The notes under the pieces were generated by a model. The model was not told where the DNA came from. It made no database searches and was given only the letters and a program-made list of their open reading frames with translations. 46,308 nucleotides of DNA. It comes from Alkalilacustris brevis. Its GTDB lineage: Bacteria; Pseudomonadota; Alphaproteobacteria; Rhodobacterales; Rhodobacteraceae. The stretch covers positions 1 to 46,308 of the forward strand of contig NZ_QNVJ01000008.1 in assembly GCF_003350345.1 (NCBI RefSeq), read 5' to 3'. A program made the position numbers and the translations under genes. Positions within the stretch are counted from its first letter, which is position 1, and each line of letters opens with the position of its first letter. This document shows positions 35,944 through 45,283 of this stretch, in pieces.

Positions 35944-35976
35944 TTGTGATCACACCTTTTCCGGGTGTGATCACAA
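35944..35976 (+). promoter_or_regulatory. Double-palindrome operator upstream of sucC
   Basis: A perfect 13-bp inverted repeat, TTGTGATCACACC (35944-35956) and GGTGTGATCACAA (35964-35976), has the 7-nt spacer TTTTCCG. It contains two GTGATCAC palindromes (35946-35953, 35967-35974) with centres 21 bp apart, matching the sdhC element exactly in core and spacing. It lies 107 bp upstream of the sucC GTG. It could also fold as an RNA hairpin after mdh, but no T-run follows. The shared arrangement favours a protein-binding site. Confidence 0.75.
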
Positions 35977-36082
35977 ATCGGCATTTCTTTGCCTGAAACC
36001 GCCCCTGCAGGCGAAAATTCGTTTTGTCCGGCTTCGCGCTGTGCCATGACAGCCGCAAAGTAAGCAGGAGTGGGACAAAACC

Positions 36083-37276
36083 GTGAACATTCATGAGTAT
36101 CAGGCCAAGGCGCTGCTTCGCAGCTATGGCGCCCCCGTGTCCGACGGGCGCGTCGTCTTCAAGGCCGACGAGGCCAAGACCGCCGCGGGCGAAATGGACG
36201 GGCCGCTCTGGGTCGTGAAGGCCCAGATCCACGCGGGCGGCCGCGGCAAGGGCAAGTTCAAGGAAGCCTCGGCTGGCGAAAAAGGCGGCGTCCGCCTGGC
36301 CAAGTCGGTCGAAGAGGCCGCGCAGGAAGCCGCGGCGATGCTGGGGCGCACCCTGGTCACGCACCAGACCGGCCCGGCGGGCAAGCAGGTGGGCCGCATC
36401 TATATCGAGGATGGCTCGGATATCGAGCGCGAGCTTTACCTCGCGCTTCTGGTTGACCGCGTGACCAGCCGCATCTCCTTTGTCGTCTCGACCGAGGGCG
36501 GCATGGATATCGAGGAGGTCGCCGCCTCCACCCCCGAAAAGATCCTGACCTTCAGCGTTGATCCGGCCACCGGCATCCAGGGCTTTCATGGCCGCCGCGT
36601 CGCTTTCGCGCTGGGGCTCGAGGGCAAGCAGGTCAAGCAATGCGTCGATCTGGTGAGCAAGCTCTACAAGCTGTTCGTCGAGAAAGACGCCGAGATGCTC
36701 GAGATCAACCCGCTGATCGTCACCGACGGCGGCGACCTCAAGTGCCTCGACGCCAAGATGGGTTTTGACTCGAACGCGCTCTATCGCCAGGCCGACATCC
36801 TGAGCCTGCGTGACGAGAGCGAGGAAGACCCCAAGGAACTCCAGGCCTCCAAGTATGACCTGAACTACATCGCGCTCGACGGCGAGATCGGCTGCATGGT
36901 CAACGGCGCTGGGCTGGCGATGGCCACCATGGACATCATCAAGCTTTACGGCGCCGAGCCTGCCAACTTCCTCGACGTGGGCGGCGGCGCCACAAAGGAG
37001 AAGGTGACCGAAGCCTTCAAGATCATCACCTCGGACCCGAACGTCAAAGGCATCCTCGTCAACATCTTCGGGGGCATCATGCGCTGCGACATCATCGCCG
37101 AGGGCGTGATCGCCGCGGTCAAGGAAGTGGGCCTCGAGGTCCCGCTTGTGGTGCGGCTGGAAGGCACCAATGTCGACAAGGGCAAGGCCATCATCAACGA
37201 CTCCGGCCTGAACGTGATCGCCGCCGACAACCTCTCGGATGCGGCTGAGAAAATCGTCAAAGCGGTGAAGGGGTAA
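36083..37276 (+). CDS. sucC: Succinyl-CoA synthetase beta subunit (ADP-forming)
   Basis: SucC (397 residues) is the ATP-grasp subunit that, with SucD, converts succinyl-CoA, ADP and phosphate to succinate, ATP and Co[21 protein letters not shown] is the typical start. [57 protein letters not shown] and [18 protein letters not shown] are conserved. The start is a GTG at 36083, with AGGAG 12 nt upstream; no ATG fits better at the N-terminus. SucC precedes sucD by 5 bp and is preceded by the shared operator. In this lineage succinyl-CoA also arrives from propionyl-CoA produced by the ethylmalonyl-CoA pathway. Confidence 0.97.
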   Translation: MNIHEYQAKALLRSYGAPVSDGRVVFKADEAKTAAGEMDGPLWVVKAQIHAGGRGKGKFKEASAGEKGGVRLAKSVEEAAQEAAAMLGRTLVTHQTGPAGKQVGRIYIEDGSDIERELYLALLVDRVTSRISFVVSTEGGMDIEEVAASTPEKILTFSVDPATGIQGFHGRRVAFALGLEGKQVKQCVDLVSKLYKLFVEKDAEMLEINPLIVTDGGDLKCLDAKMGFDSNALYRQADILSLRDESEEDPKELQASKYDLNYIALDGEIGCMVNGAGLAMATMDIIKLYGAEPANFLDVGGGATKEKVTEAFKIITSDPNVKGILVNIFGGIMRCDIIAEGVIAAVKEVGLEVPLVVRLEGTNVDKGKAIINDSGLNVIAADNLSDAAEKIVKAVKG

Positions 37277-37281
37277 TCGAC

Positions 37282-38163
37282 ATGGCAATCCTCGTAGACA
37301 AGAACACCAAGGTCATCTGCCAGGGCTTCACCGGCTCTCAGGGCACCTTCCATTCCGAGCAGGCGATTGCCTATGGCACGCAGATGGTCGGCGGCGTGAC
37401 GCCGGGCAAGGGCGGGCAGGTGCATCTCGACCTGCCGGTCTTCAACTCGGTGCACGAGGCCAAGGCGAAGACCGAGGCCAATGCCAGCGTGATCTATGTG
37501 CCGCCGCCCTTTGCCGCCGACTCGATCCTGGAAGCGATCGACGCCGAGATGGAGCTGATCGTCTGCATCACCGAGGGCATTCCGGTGCTCGACATGATGA
37601 AGGTCAAGCGCGCGCTGGTGGACAGCAAGTCGATCCTGATCGGCCCGAACTGCCCCGGTGTCATTACCCCTGACGCCTGCAAGATCGGCATCATGCCCGG
37701 CCATATCCACAAGCGTGGCTCGGTCGGTGTAGTCAGCCGCTCGGGCACGCTGACCTATGAGGCCGTCAAGCAGACCACCGATGTGGGGCTGGGCCAGTCC
37801 ACCTGCGTGGGTATCGGCGGCGACCCGATCAAGGGGACCGAGCATATCGACGTGCTGGAATGGCTGCTGGCCGATGACGAGACGACAAGCATCATCATGA
37901 TCGGCGAGATCGGCGGCAGCGCCGAGGAAGAAGCCGCGCAGTTCCTGAAAGACGAGGCCAAGCGCGGGCGTTCCAAGCCCACTGCAGGCTTCATCGCCGG
38001 GCGCACCGCACCTCCGGGCCGCCGCATGGGCCACGCGGGCGCGATCGTCGCCGGTGGCAAGGGCGGCGCCGACGACAAGATCGAGGCTATGAAATCCGCC
38101 GGTATCGTGGTGGCCGACAGCCCCGCGACACTGGGCGAGGCCGTGCTCAAGGCCATCGGGTAA
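37282..38163 (+). CDS. sucD: Succinyl-CoA synthetase alpha subunit
   Basis: SucD (293 residues) binds CoA and carries the phosphorylated histidine. [20 protein letters not shown] is the CoA-binding Rossmann start. [61 protein letters not shown] and [22 protein letters not shown] follow; the H in GHAGA is the phospho-His. The length is normal. It is 5 bp after sucC and clearly cotranscribed. A 477-bp gap separates it from sucA. Confidence 0.97.
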   Translation: MAILVDKNTKVICQGFTGSQGTFHSEQAIAYGTQMVGGVTPGKGGQVHLDLPVFNSVHEAKAKTEANASVIYVPPPFAADSILEAIDAEMELIVCITEGIPVLDMMKVKRALVDSKSILIGPNCPGVITPDACKIGIMPGHIHKRGSVGVVSRSGTLTYEAVKQTTDVGLGQSTCVGIGGDPIKGTEHIDVLEWLLADDETTSIIMIGEIGGSAEEEAAQFLKDEAKRGRSKPTAGFIAGRTAPPGRRMGHAGAIVAGGKGGADDKIEAMKSAGIVVADSPATLGEAVLKAIG

Positions 38164-38640
38164 ACACGCCATGGGCCCCGAGGCGCATCCAGACCCGCAG
38201 CACCAGGCAGAGACGCGGCAAGCGATCTGCCCGGCGGGGAGGATGCACGCTTCGGGGCCACGGCCCCGCCGCCCTCATACAGTTCGGTCCGTCGTTGCGG
38301 GCCGGGCAACGTTTTCTCAGCCCCTCCTGACGCCGCGCCCCCTGTCCGGGGGTGAGGCGCAGCGCCCCCGATCCGCAGCGATGCCAGCCCTGCCCGTCTC
38401 CACCATCCCGCCGTGCCCGACCGACCGCCATCGCGCCGGCAGGCCCGCACCCCAAGCCGGCGATTTTGCACGCCCCGGCGCTGGCAGCGGCCGCAGGGCC
38501 GACCATGTGCTTGTGTTGACGCCCTTGCCCGGCGCCGGGCAAGCTGGTTGCGGCCGGCGCCAAGGTTTTTCCGTTTCGGGCAATGTCCGCCCGTCATTTG
38601 CGAGGGACGCAATCGCATTCCCTGCTTCTGGAGTTCTGTC
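38164..38640 (+). other. 477-bp sucD-sucA gap, GC-rich with stem-loops, no gene
   Basis: No reading frame here has protein-like composition on either strand. A sucA reading extended upstream in frame lacks family similarity and is not used. The gap holds a 7-bp hairpin, CGGGGCC (38253-38259) and GGCCCCG (38262-38268), and a terminator-like stem at 38293-38315. It also has several C/G-rich repeats such as a CCCCCTGTCCGGGGG hairpin at about 38338-38352. This is unusually long for a gap inside a TCA operon and may contain an internal promoter or regulated leader for sucA. Confidence 0.55.
38293..38315 (+). terminator. Weak intrinsic terminator or attenuator candidate after sucD
   Basis: A 6-bp stem, CGTTGC (38293-38298) and GCAACG (38306-38311), has a 7-nt loop and is followed by TTTTCT. 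The stem is short and the T-run has only four bases. It may reduce transcription from sucCD into sucAB. Confidence 0.35.
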
Positions 38641-41601
38641 ATGACTTCGCAATCCTCGAACGACCAGTTTCACGCCTCGTCCTTTTTGCAGGGGCACAAC
38701 GCGGAGTATATCGACCAGCTTTACGCCCGCTTCGCCGAAAACCCGAATTCGGTCGATGAGGGCTGGGCGTCTTTTTTCCGCGCGCTCGACGATGACGCCG
38801 ACCCGAAAAGCAGCGCCCAGGGGCCAAGCTGGGCACGCGCAGACTGGCCCCCTGCCCCGAATGACGATCTGACAGCCGCGCTGGACGGGCAATGGCCCGC
38901 CGTCCCGGCCAAAGAGGCCAAGGCCGCCGGCGAAAAGATCCGCGACAAGGCGCAGGCGCACGGTGTCGAAATCACCGACAGCCAGGTTCAGCGGGCGGTG
39001 CTCGATTCCATCCGCGCGCTGATGATCATCCGCGCCTACCGTATCCGCGGGCATCTGGTGGCCGAGCTCGACCCGCTGGGAATGCGCAACCCGACCCCGC
39101 ACCCCGAGCTTGATCCGAAGTCCTATGGTTTCACCGACGCCGACATGGACCGCCCGATCTTCATCGACAAGGTGCTGGGCATGGAGGTCGCCTCGCTGCG
39201 GCAGATCATCGATGTGCTAAAGCGGACCTATTGCGGCACCTTCGCGCTGCAATTCATGCACATCTCGGACCCGGAACAATCGGCCTGGCTGAAGGAGCGG
39301 ATCGAGGGCTACGGCAAGGAAATCAGCTTTACCAAGATGGGCCGCCGCGCCATTCTCAACAAGCTGGTCGAGGCTGAAGGCTTCGAAAAGTTTTTGCATG
39401 TCAAATACATGGGCACCAAACGCTTTGGCCTGGACGGGGGCGAGGCGCTGATCCCCGCGATGGAACAGATCATCAAGCGCGGCGGTGCGCTGGGTGTGAA
39501 GGAAATCGCCATCGGGATGCCGCATCGCGGCCGGCTGAGCGTGCTGGCCAATGTGATGGCCAAGCCCTATCGCGCGATCTTCAACGAATTCCAGGGCGGC
39601 AGCTTCAAGCCCGAGGACGTGGATGGCTCGGGCGATGTGAAATACCACCTGGGTGCGTCCAGCGACCGCGAATTCGACGGCAACAGCGTCCACCTGTCGC
39701 TCACCGCCAACCCCAGCCACCTGGAGGCGGTGAACCCGGTCGTTCTGGGCAAGGTGCGCGCCAAGCAGGACCAGCTGCACGACTCCGAGCGCCGCGCGGT
39801 GCTGCCGATCCTGCTGCATGGCGATGCCGCCTTCGCCGGTCAGGGCGTGGTGGCCGAGGGTTTCGGCCTGTCCGGGCTGAAAGGCCACCGCACCGGCGGC
39901 ACGATTCATATCGTGGTGAACAATCAGATCGGCTTCACCACGGCGCCGCATTTCTCACGCTCGTCGCCCTACCCGACCGATATCGCGCTGATGGTCGAGG
40001 CGCCGATCTTTCACGTCAACGGCGACGACCCTGAGGCCGTGGTGCACGCCGCCAAGGTCGCCACCGAGTTCCGCCAGCAGTTCGGCAAGGACGTGGTGAT
40101 CGACATGTTCTGCTACCGTCGCTTCGGCCATAACGAAGGCGACGAGCCGATGTTCACCAACCCGCAGATGTATAACCGAATCAAGCGGCACAAGACGACG
40201 CTGCAGCTCTATACGGACCGGCTGGTCGAGGACGGGCTGATCCCCGAGGGCGAGATCGAGGACATGAAGGCCGCCTTCCAGGCGCATCTGAACGAGGAGT
40301 TCGAGGCGGGCAAGACCTACAAGCCCAACAAGGCCGACTGGCTGGATGGCCGCTGGAAGCACATCGAACGCGAAAGTGCGGAGTATGAGCGCGGCCGCAC
40401 CTGGATCACCCCCGAAACCCTGGCCGAGATCGGCAAGGCGCTGACCAGTGTTCCCGAAGGGTTCGACATCCACCGCACCGTGTCGCGTCAGCTCGAGGCC
40501 AAGGCCAAGATGTTCGAAACGGGTGCCGGCTTCGACTGGGCCACCGCCGAGGCGCTGGCCTTCGGCTCGCTCTTGGTCGAGGGCTACCCGGTGCGCCTTT
40601 CGGGGCAGGACAGCACGCGCGGCACTTTCAGCCAGCGGCATTCGGCCCTCGTCGACCAGACCAGCGAAGAGCGTTACTTCCCCGTGAACCATATCCGCGA
40701 GGGGCAGTCGCGCTATGAGGTGATCGACTCGATGCTCAGCGAATACGCGGTGCTCGGGTTCGAATACGGCTACAGCCTCGCCGAGCCCAACGCCCTGGTG
40801 ATGTGGGAGGCGCAGTTCGGCGATTTTGCCAATGGCGCGCAGATCATGTTCGACCAGTTCATCAGCTCGGGCGAATCGAAGTGGCTGCGCATGTCGGGCC
40901 TCGTGATGCTGCTGCCGCACGGGTTCGAAGGCCAGGGGCCAGAGCATTCCTCGGCCCGGCTGGAGCGGTTTTTGCAGATGTGCGCGCAGGACAACTGGAT
41001 CGTGGCCAACTGCACCACGCCGGCCAACTACTTCCACATCCTGCGCCGGCAGATGCACCGCAACTTCCGCAAGCCGCTGGTACTGATGACCCCGAAATCG
41101 CTGCTGCGCCACAAGCTGTGCGTCTCGAAGGCCGAGGATTTCACCGATGGCTCCAGCTTCCACCGCGTGCTTTGGGACGATGCCGAGAAGGGCAACAGCA
41201 GCACGAAGCTCAAGGCGGATGACAAGATCAGGCGCGTGGTGATCTCTTCGGGCAAGGTCTATTTCGACCTGCTGGAAGAGCGCGACGCGCGCGGGATCGA
41301 CGATGTCTATCTGCTGCGGCTCGAACAGTTCTATCCCTTCCCCGCGATGAGCATCACGAAGGAGCTGGAACGCTTCAAGCACGCCGAGGTCATCTGGTGC
41401 CAGGAAGAGCCCAAGAACCAGGGCGCCTGGACCTTCATCGAGCCGAATCTGGAATGGGCGCTCAAACGGATCGGCGCGGCGCACGAGCGTCCGCGCTATG
41501 TCGGCCGCCCGGCCTCGGCCTCGCCGGCCACGGGCCTCGCAAGTCAGCACAAGGCACAGCAGGCAGCGCTCGTGAACGAAGCGCTCAGCATCGAAGGGTA
41601 A
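38641..41601 (+). CDS. sucA: 2-Oxoglutarate dehydrogenase E1 component
   Basis: SucA (986 residues) is the thiamine-diphosphate E1 of the 2-oxoglutarate dehydrogenase complex, decarboxylating 2-oxoglutarate and transferring the succinyl group to SucB lipoyl. The N-terminal helix FLQGHNAEYIDQLYARFAEN PNSVDEGWASFF docks on the E2 core. IGMPHRGRLSVLANVMAKPY, HLSLTANPSHLEAVNPVVLG KVRAKQ and LHGDAAFAGQGVVAEGFGLS (ThDP site), IVVNNQIGFTT and RRFGHNEGDEP are conserved. C-terminal domain motifs are SGQDSTRGTFSQRHSALVDQ and LPHGFEGQGPEHSSARLERF LQ. ATG 38641 was chosen because it gives the normal start; no clear Shine-Dalgarno core precedes it. sucB follows after 6 bp. Confidence 0.97.
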   Translation: MTSQSSNDQFHASSFLQGHNAEYIDQLYARFAENPNSVDEGWASFFRALDDDADPKSSAQGPSWARADWPPAPNDDLTAALDGQWPAVPAKEAKAAGEKIRDKAQAHGVEITDSQVQRAVLDSIRALMIIRAYRIRGHLVAELDPLGMRNPTPHPELDPKSYGFTDADMDRPIFIDKVLGMEVASLRQIIDVLKRTYCGTFALQFMHISDPEQSAWLKERIEGYGKEISFTKMGRRAILNKLVEAEGFEKFLHVKYMGTKRFGLDGGEALIPAMEQIIKRGGALGVKEIAIGMPHRGRLSVLANVMAKPYRAIFNEFQGGSFKPEDVDGSGDVKYHLGASSDREFDGNSVHLSLTANPSHLEAVNPVVLGKVRAKQDQLHDSERRAVLPILLHGDAAFAGQGVVAEGFGLSGLKGHRTGGTIHIVVNNQIGFTTAPHFSRSSPYPTDIALMVEAPIFHVNGDDPEAVVHAAKVATEFRQQFGKDVVIDMFCYRRFGHNEGDEPMFTNPQMYNRIKRHKTTLQLYTDRLVEDGLIPEGEIEDMKAAFQAHLNEEFEAGKTYKPNKADWLDGRWKHIERESAEYERGRTWITPETLAEIGKALTSVPEGFDIHRTVSRQLEAKAKMFETGAGFDWATAEALAFGSLLVEGYPVRLSGQDSTRGTFSQRHSALVDQTSEERYFPVNHIREGQSRYEVIDSMLSEYAVLGFEYGYSLAEPNALVMWEAQFGDFANGAQIMFDQFISSGESKWLRMSGLVMLLPHGFEGQGPEHSSARLERFLQMCAQDNWIVANCTTPANYFHILRRQMHRNFRKPLVLMTPKSLLRHKLCVSKAEDFTDGSSFHRVLWDDAEKGNSSTKLKADDKIRRVVISSGKVYFDLLEERDARGIDDVYLLRLEQFYPFPAMSITKELERFKHAEVIWCQEEPKNQGAWTFIEPNLEWALKRIGAAHERPRYVGRPASASPATGLASQHKAQQAALVNEALSIEG

Positions 41602-41607
41602 GAAGTC

Positions 41608-43146
41608 ATGTCCACCGAAGTCCGCGTCCCCACCCTGGGTGAAAGCGTCACCGAAGCCACCGTCGCGACCTGGTTCAAGAAACCCGGCGATTCGGTGGCC
41701 GCCGATGAAATGCTCTGCGAGCTGGAAACCGACAAGGTCACGGTCGAGGTGCCCGCACCTACCGCGGGCGTGCTGGGCGAGATCGTCGCCGAGGAAGGCG
41801 CGACCGTGGGCGTCGATGCGCTGCTTGCGGTGATCGCCGAGGCCGGCAGCGCCGGGTCGGAACAGCCCGAGCCGCGCAAGGGCAAGCCCGCAGAGGCCGC
41901 CGCCGGGAAAGCCGCCAAGGAAGCCCCCGCAAAAGGCGGCGACACCATCGAGGTGATGGTGCCCACCCTGGGCGAAAGCGTGACCGAGGCCACCGTTTCG
42001 ACCTGGTTCAAGAAGCCCGGCGACGCGGTCGAGGCCGACGAGATGCTGTGCGAGCTGGAGACCGACAAGGTCAGCGTGGAGGTGCCCGCGCCCGCCTCGG
42101 GCACGCTGGGCGAGATCCTCGCTGCCGAGGGCAGCACCGTCGAAGCCGGCGGCAAGCTGGCGCTGATGACCACCGGCGAGGGTGCGGCGAAACCCGCCAA
42201 GGCCGAAGCCGCCAGCGCCCCGGCCGAGACTGCGAGATCAGCCGGCAAGGATGTGGAAGACGCGCCCTCCGCCAAGAAACTGATGGCGGAAAAGGGCCTC
42301 TCGCCCGATCAGGTGCAGGGCAGCGGGCGCGACGGACGCATCATGAAGGAAGATGTGCAAAAAGCCATCGCCGCCACCAGCTCCCCTGCGCCGCAGGCCA
42401 GCGCCCCCGCCCAGACCCCGCGCGCCCCCGTCCCGGCCGAGGACGCCGCGCGCGAGGAACGCGTCAAGATGACCCGCCTGCGCCAGACCATCGCGCGCCG
42501 CCTGAAAGAGGCGCAGAACAACGCCGCCATGCTGACCACCTATAACGAGGTGGACATGGGCGCCGTGATGGACCTGCGCAAGGAATACAAGGACCTCTTC
42601 GAGAAGAAGCACGGCGTGAAGCTGGGCTTCATGTCGTTCTTCGTGAAGGCCTGCTGCCACGCGCTTTTCGAGGTGCCCGAGGTCAACGCCGAGATCGACG
42701 GCACCGAGGTCGTCTACAAGAACTATGTCAACATGGGCGTCGCGGTGGGCACGCCCTCGGGGCTGGTGGTGCCGGTGGTGCGCAACGCGCATGAGCTGGG
42801 CTTCGCCGCCATCGAGAAGCAGATCGCCGAGATGGGCCTGCGCGCCCGCGACGGCAAGCTTTCCATGGCCGAGATGCAGGGCGGCAGCTTCACCATCTCG
42901 AACGGCGGGGTCTATGGCTCGCTGATGTCCTCGCCGATCCTGAACCCGCCGCAATCGGGCATCCTGGGGATGCACAAGATCCAGGAGCGTCCGATGGTCG
43001 TGGGCGGGCAGATCGTGGCGCGGCCGATGATGTATCTGGCGCTGAGCTATGACCACCGCATCGTTGACGGCAAGGGCGCGGTGACGTTCCTGGTGCGCGT
43101 CAAGGAGGCGCTGGAAGACCCGCGCAGGTTGCTGATGGATTTGTGA
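41608..43146 (+). CDS. sucB: Dihydrolipoyllysine succinyltransferase (OGDH E2), two lipoyl domains
   Basis: SucB (512 residues) is the core of the 2-oxoglutarate dehydrogenase complex. It has two nearly identical lipoyl domains (about residues 3-78 and 113-190), with lipoylated lysines expected at Lys43 and Lys154 (ELETDKV in both). An Ala/Pro/Lys-rich linker separates them. The E3/E1-binding domain is [32 protein letters not shown] (about 215-250). The catalytic domain holds the active-site His483 and Asp487 ([13 protein letters not shown]). E. coli SucB has one lipoyl domain and about 405 residues, so this is a longer form. It starts 6 bp after sucA. Confidence 0.96.
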   Translation: MSTEVRVPTLGESVTEATVATWFKKPGDSVAADEMLCELETDKVTVEVPAPTAGVLGEIVAEEGATVGVDALLAVIAEAGSAGSEQPEPRKGKPAEAAAGKAAKEAPAKGGDTIEVMVPTLGESVTEATVSTWFKKPGDAVEADEMLCELETDKVSVEVPAPASGTLGEILAAEGSTVEAGGKLALMTTGEGAAKPAKAEAASAPAETARSAGKDVEDAPSAKKLMAEKGLSPDQVQGSGRDGRIMKEDVQKAIAATSSPAPQASAPAQTPRAPVPAEDAAREERVKMTRLRQTIARRLKEAQNNAAMLTTYNEVDMGAVMDLRKEYKDLFEKKHGVKLGFMSFFVKACCHALFEVPEVNAEIDGTEVVYKNYVNMGVAVGTPSGLVVPVVRNAHELGFAAIEKQIAEMGLRARDGKLSMAEMQGGSFTISNGGVYGSLMSSPILNPPQSGILGMHKIQERPMVVGGQIVARPMMYLALSYDHRIVDGKGAVTFLVRVKEALEDPRRLLMDL

Positions 43147-43177
43147 TGCGAAGCGCAGATGACGCCTGAAATACCAG

Positions 43178-43258
43178 AGGGCAGCGCCCGTCCCGAGGGT
43201 GGGCGCAAAGCGCCCGCCCTGTGGGGGCGGGGCGGGCGCTGCCCGGCGTGCCGCCGGG
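43178..43258. repeat. GC-rich dispersed element, copy 2, with nested stem-loops after sucB
   Basis: The first 35 bp (43178-43212) match the element at 26713-26746. Outer stem GGGCAGCGCCCG (43179-43190) pairs with CGGGCGCTGCCC (43233-43244). Inside it is a 10-bp stem (43197-43206 with 43210-43219; one T-G pair). A third hairpin, CCCGGCG (43242-43248) and CGCCGGG (43252-43258), overlaps the outer stem by three bases, so the two compete. No T-run follows. It resembles a REP-like intergenic element, between sucB and the MAPEG gene. Confidence 0.5.
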
Positions 43259-43316
43259 CAAGACAGGCTGAACATGCCTCCGCATTCCACGCTCTGCCCC
43301 GGCGAGGTTCATCACC

Positions 43317-43709
43317 ATGACCACCGAACTCACTGTCCTCGGCCTTGCCGCGCTGCTTCAGGCGCTGCAGATGGGCGCCTTCTCGGTCGCGGCCAACCGT
43401 CAGGTCGGCGCCGACACCGCGCTTGGGCCCCGCGACGAGCCTGTGCGCCTGACCGGGATGGCCGGCCGGCTTCAGCGCGCCATGAACAACCATTTCGAGG
43501 CGCTGCTCCTGTTCGCCATCGCCGTGGTCGTGCTGAGCTTCTTCAAGATCACCACCCCCTTCACCGCCGCCTGCGCCTGGGCCTATCTGGGCGCGCGGGT
43601 GCTTTACGTGCCCGCCTATGCCTTCGGCTGGGTGCCGTGGCGGTCTGTCATCTGGGCGGTGGGGCTCCTGGCCACACTGGCGATCCTGCTTGCCGCGCTT
43701 TTCACATGA
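43317..43709 (+). CDS. MAPEG family membrane protein
   Basis: This 130-residue protein has four hydrophobic helices. The MAPEG family signature is visible as LGPRDEPVRLTGMAGRLQRA MNNHFEALLLFAIAVV, followed by TAACAWAYLGARVLYVPAYA FGWVPWRSVIWAVG. MAPEG proteins include glutathione-dependent enzymes and eicosanoid-related proteins; bacterial members mostly lack an assigned substrate. Placement between sucB and lpd is common in Rhodobacterales, from memory, and suggests cotranscription with the OGDH complex. A role in that complex is not known. ATG 43317 follows a GCGAGG sequence. It lies 102 bp before lpd. Confidence 0.85.
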   Translation: MTTELTVLGLAALLQALQMGAFSVAANRQVGADTALGPRDEPVRLTGMAGRLQRAMNNHFEALLLFAIAVVVLSFFKITTPFTAACAWAYLGARVLYVPAYAFGWVPWRSVIWAVGLLATLAILLAALFT

Positions 43710-43811
43710 TGCCGGTTGGCCTTGCCCCCGGCCCGTGCGATACCTGGTGCAAAGGCCCGTGCCCGGCGCGGGCGGCACCCGATAACCGGCCGAAAAGGAA
43801 GGATACACTTC

Positions 43812-45200
43812 ATGGCTGATTTTGACCTGATCGTGATCGGCGCCGGCCCCGGCGGCTATGTCTGCGCCATCCGCGCGGCGCAACTGGGCCTCAAGGTGGC
43901 CTGTGTCGAGGGGCGCGAAAGCCTCGGCGGCACCTGCCTCAATGTGGGCTGCATCCCCTCCAAGGCGCTGTTGCACGCCACGCATCAGCTGCACGAGGCC
44001 GAGCATAATTTCGAAAAGATGGGCCTCATGGGCGGCAAGCCCAAGCCCGACTGGAAAAAGATGCTGGCCTACAAGGACGACGTGATCGGCCAGAACACCA
44101 AGGGCATCGAATTCCTGTTCAAGAAGAACAAGATCGAGTGGATCAAGGGCTGGGCCTCGATCCCCGAGGCGGGCAAGGTCAAGGTCGGCGACAAGACCTA
44201 TGGCGCAAAGCACATCGTGGTCGCCACCGGCTCGCAAAGCGCCAGCCTCAAGGGCGTGAAGGTCGATGAGAAAACCGTTGTTACCTCCACCGGCGCGCTG
44301 GAGCTGGGCAAGATCCCGAAAAAGCTGGTGGTGATCGGCGCGGGTGTGATCGGGCTGGAAATGGGCTCGGTCTACGCGCGGCTGGGCTCCGAGGTCACGG
44401 TGGTCGAATACCTCGACCGGATCATCCCCGGCAACGATGGCGAGGTCGCCAAGGCGTTCCAGAAGCTGCTGACGAAGCAGGGCATGAAGTTCATCCTCGG
44501 CGCCGCGGTGCAGGGGGTCGAGGTGCTCAAGACCAAGGCCAAGGTCAACTATACCCTGCGCAAGGACGACAGCGAACACACGCTTGAAGCCGACACGGTG
44601 CTGCTGGCCACCGGGCGCGTCCCCTATACCGACGGGCTGGGGCTGGAGCCGCTGGGGGTCAAGCTGACCAAGCGCGGCCAGATCGAGACCGACGCGCATT
44701 ACGCCACCGGCGTCAAGGGCATCTACGCCATCGGCGACGCCATCGAAGGCCCGATGCTGGCCCACAAGGCAATGGATGAGGGCCACGCCGTGGCCGAGGT
44801 CATCGCCGGCCAGGCGGGCCATGTGAATTACGGCGTGATCCCCGGCGTGATCTACACCTGGCCCGAGGTCGCCAGCGTCGGCGAGACCGAGGAAACCCTG
44901 AAAGAGGCCGGGCGCGCCTACAAGGTGGGCAAGGTCAGCTTCATGGCCAATGGGCGGGCGAAGGCCAATTTCGCCGGTGACGGCTTCGTCAAGTTCCTCG
45001 CCGACAAGGAAACCGACCGCATCCTGGGCGCGCATATCATCGGGCCATATGCGGGCGACCTGATCCACGAGATCTGCGTGGCGATGGAGTTCGGCGCAGC
45101 CGCCGAGGACATCGCGCGCACCTGCCACGCCCACCCGACCTATTCCGAAGCGGTGCGCGAGGCGGCCCTTGCCTGCGGCGACGGGGCAATCCACGCCTGA
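43812..45200 (+). CDS. lpdA: Dihydrolipoyl dehydrogenase (E3)
   Basis: Lpd (462 residues) reoxidises dihydrolipoyl groups of SucB and reduces NAD+. [23 protein letters not shown] binds [23 protein letters not shown] carries the redox disulfide Cys pair. [28 protein letters not shown] binds NAD+, and [22 protein letters not shown] is the FAD-ribityl segment. The C-terminal [15 protein letters not shown] holds the catalytic His-Glu dyad. ATG 43812 has AAGGAAGGA upstream. It closes the mdh/suc series, followed by an intrinsic terminator. It may also serve other 2-oxo acid complexes. Confidence 0.97.
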   Translation: MADFDLIVIGAGPGGYVCAIRAAQLGLKVACVEGRESLGGTCLNVGCIPSKALLHATHQLHEAEHNFEKMGLMGGKPKPDWKKMLAYKDDVIGQNTKGIEFLFKKNKIEWIKGWASIPEAGKVKVGDKTYGAKHIVVATGSQSASLKGVKVDEKTVVTSTGALELGKIPKKLVVIGAGVIGLEMGSVYARLGSEVTVVEYLDRIIPGNDGEVAKAFQKLLTKQGMKFILGAAVQGVEVLKTKAKVNYTLRKDDSEHTLEADTVLLATGRVPYTDGLGLEPLGVKLTKRGQIETDAHYATGVKGIYAIGDAIEGPMLAHKAMDEGHAVAEVIAGQAGHVNYGVIPGVIYTWPEVASVGETEETLKEAGRAYKVGKVSFMANGRAKANFAGDGFVKFLADKETDRILGAHIIGPYAGDLIHEICVAMEFGAAAEDIARTCHAHPTYSEAVREAALACGDGAIHA

Positions 45201-45231
45201 GGCGGGCAGCGCGCCACGGATTGAGGAACGG

Positions 45232-45257
45232 CCCCGGCGGAAACGCCGGGGTCTTTT
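45232..45257 (+). terminator. Intrinsic terminator of the suc-lpd unit
   Basis: An 8-bp stem, CCCCGGCG (45232-45239) and CGCCGGGG (45244-45251), has loop GAAA and is followed by TCTTTT (45252-45257). This is the best intrinsic terminator in the window. It lies just after lpd and before the convergent GntR gene. Confidence 0.88.
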
Positions 45258-45283
45258 GTCATGTGGCACGCGCCATCACATTC

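Noticed and set aside
35944-35976. Plain intrinsic terminator of mdh
   Set aside because: The hairpin is not followed by a T-run, and the same core with the same 21-bp spacing occurs upstream of sdhC, which favours a protein-binding site.
38413-38640. An N-terminal extension of sucA of 76 residues
   Set aside because: The extension is Arg/Pro/Ala-rich with no similarity to E1 proteins; the normal start is the ATG at 38641.
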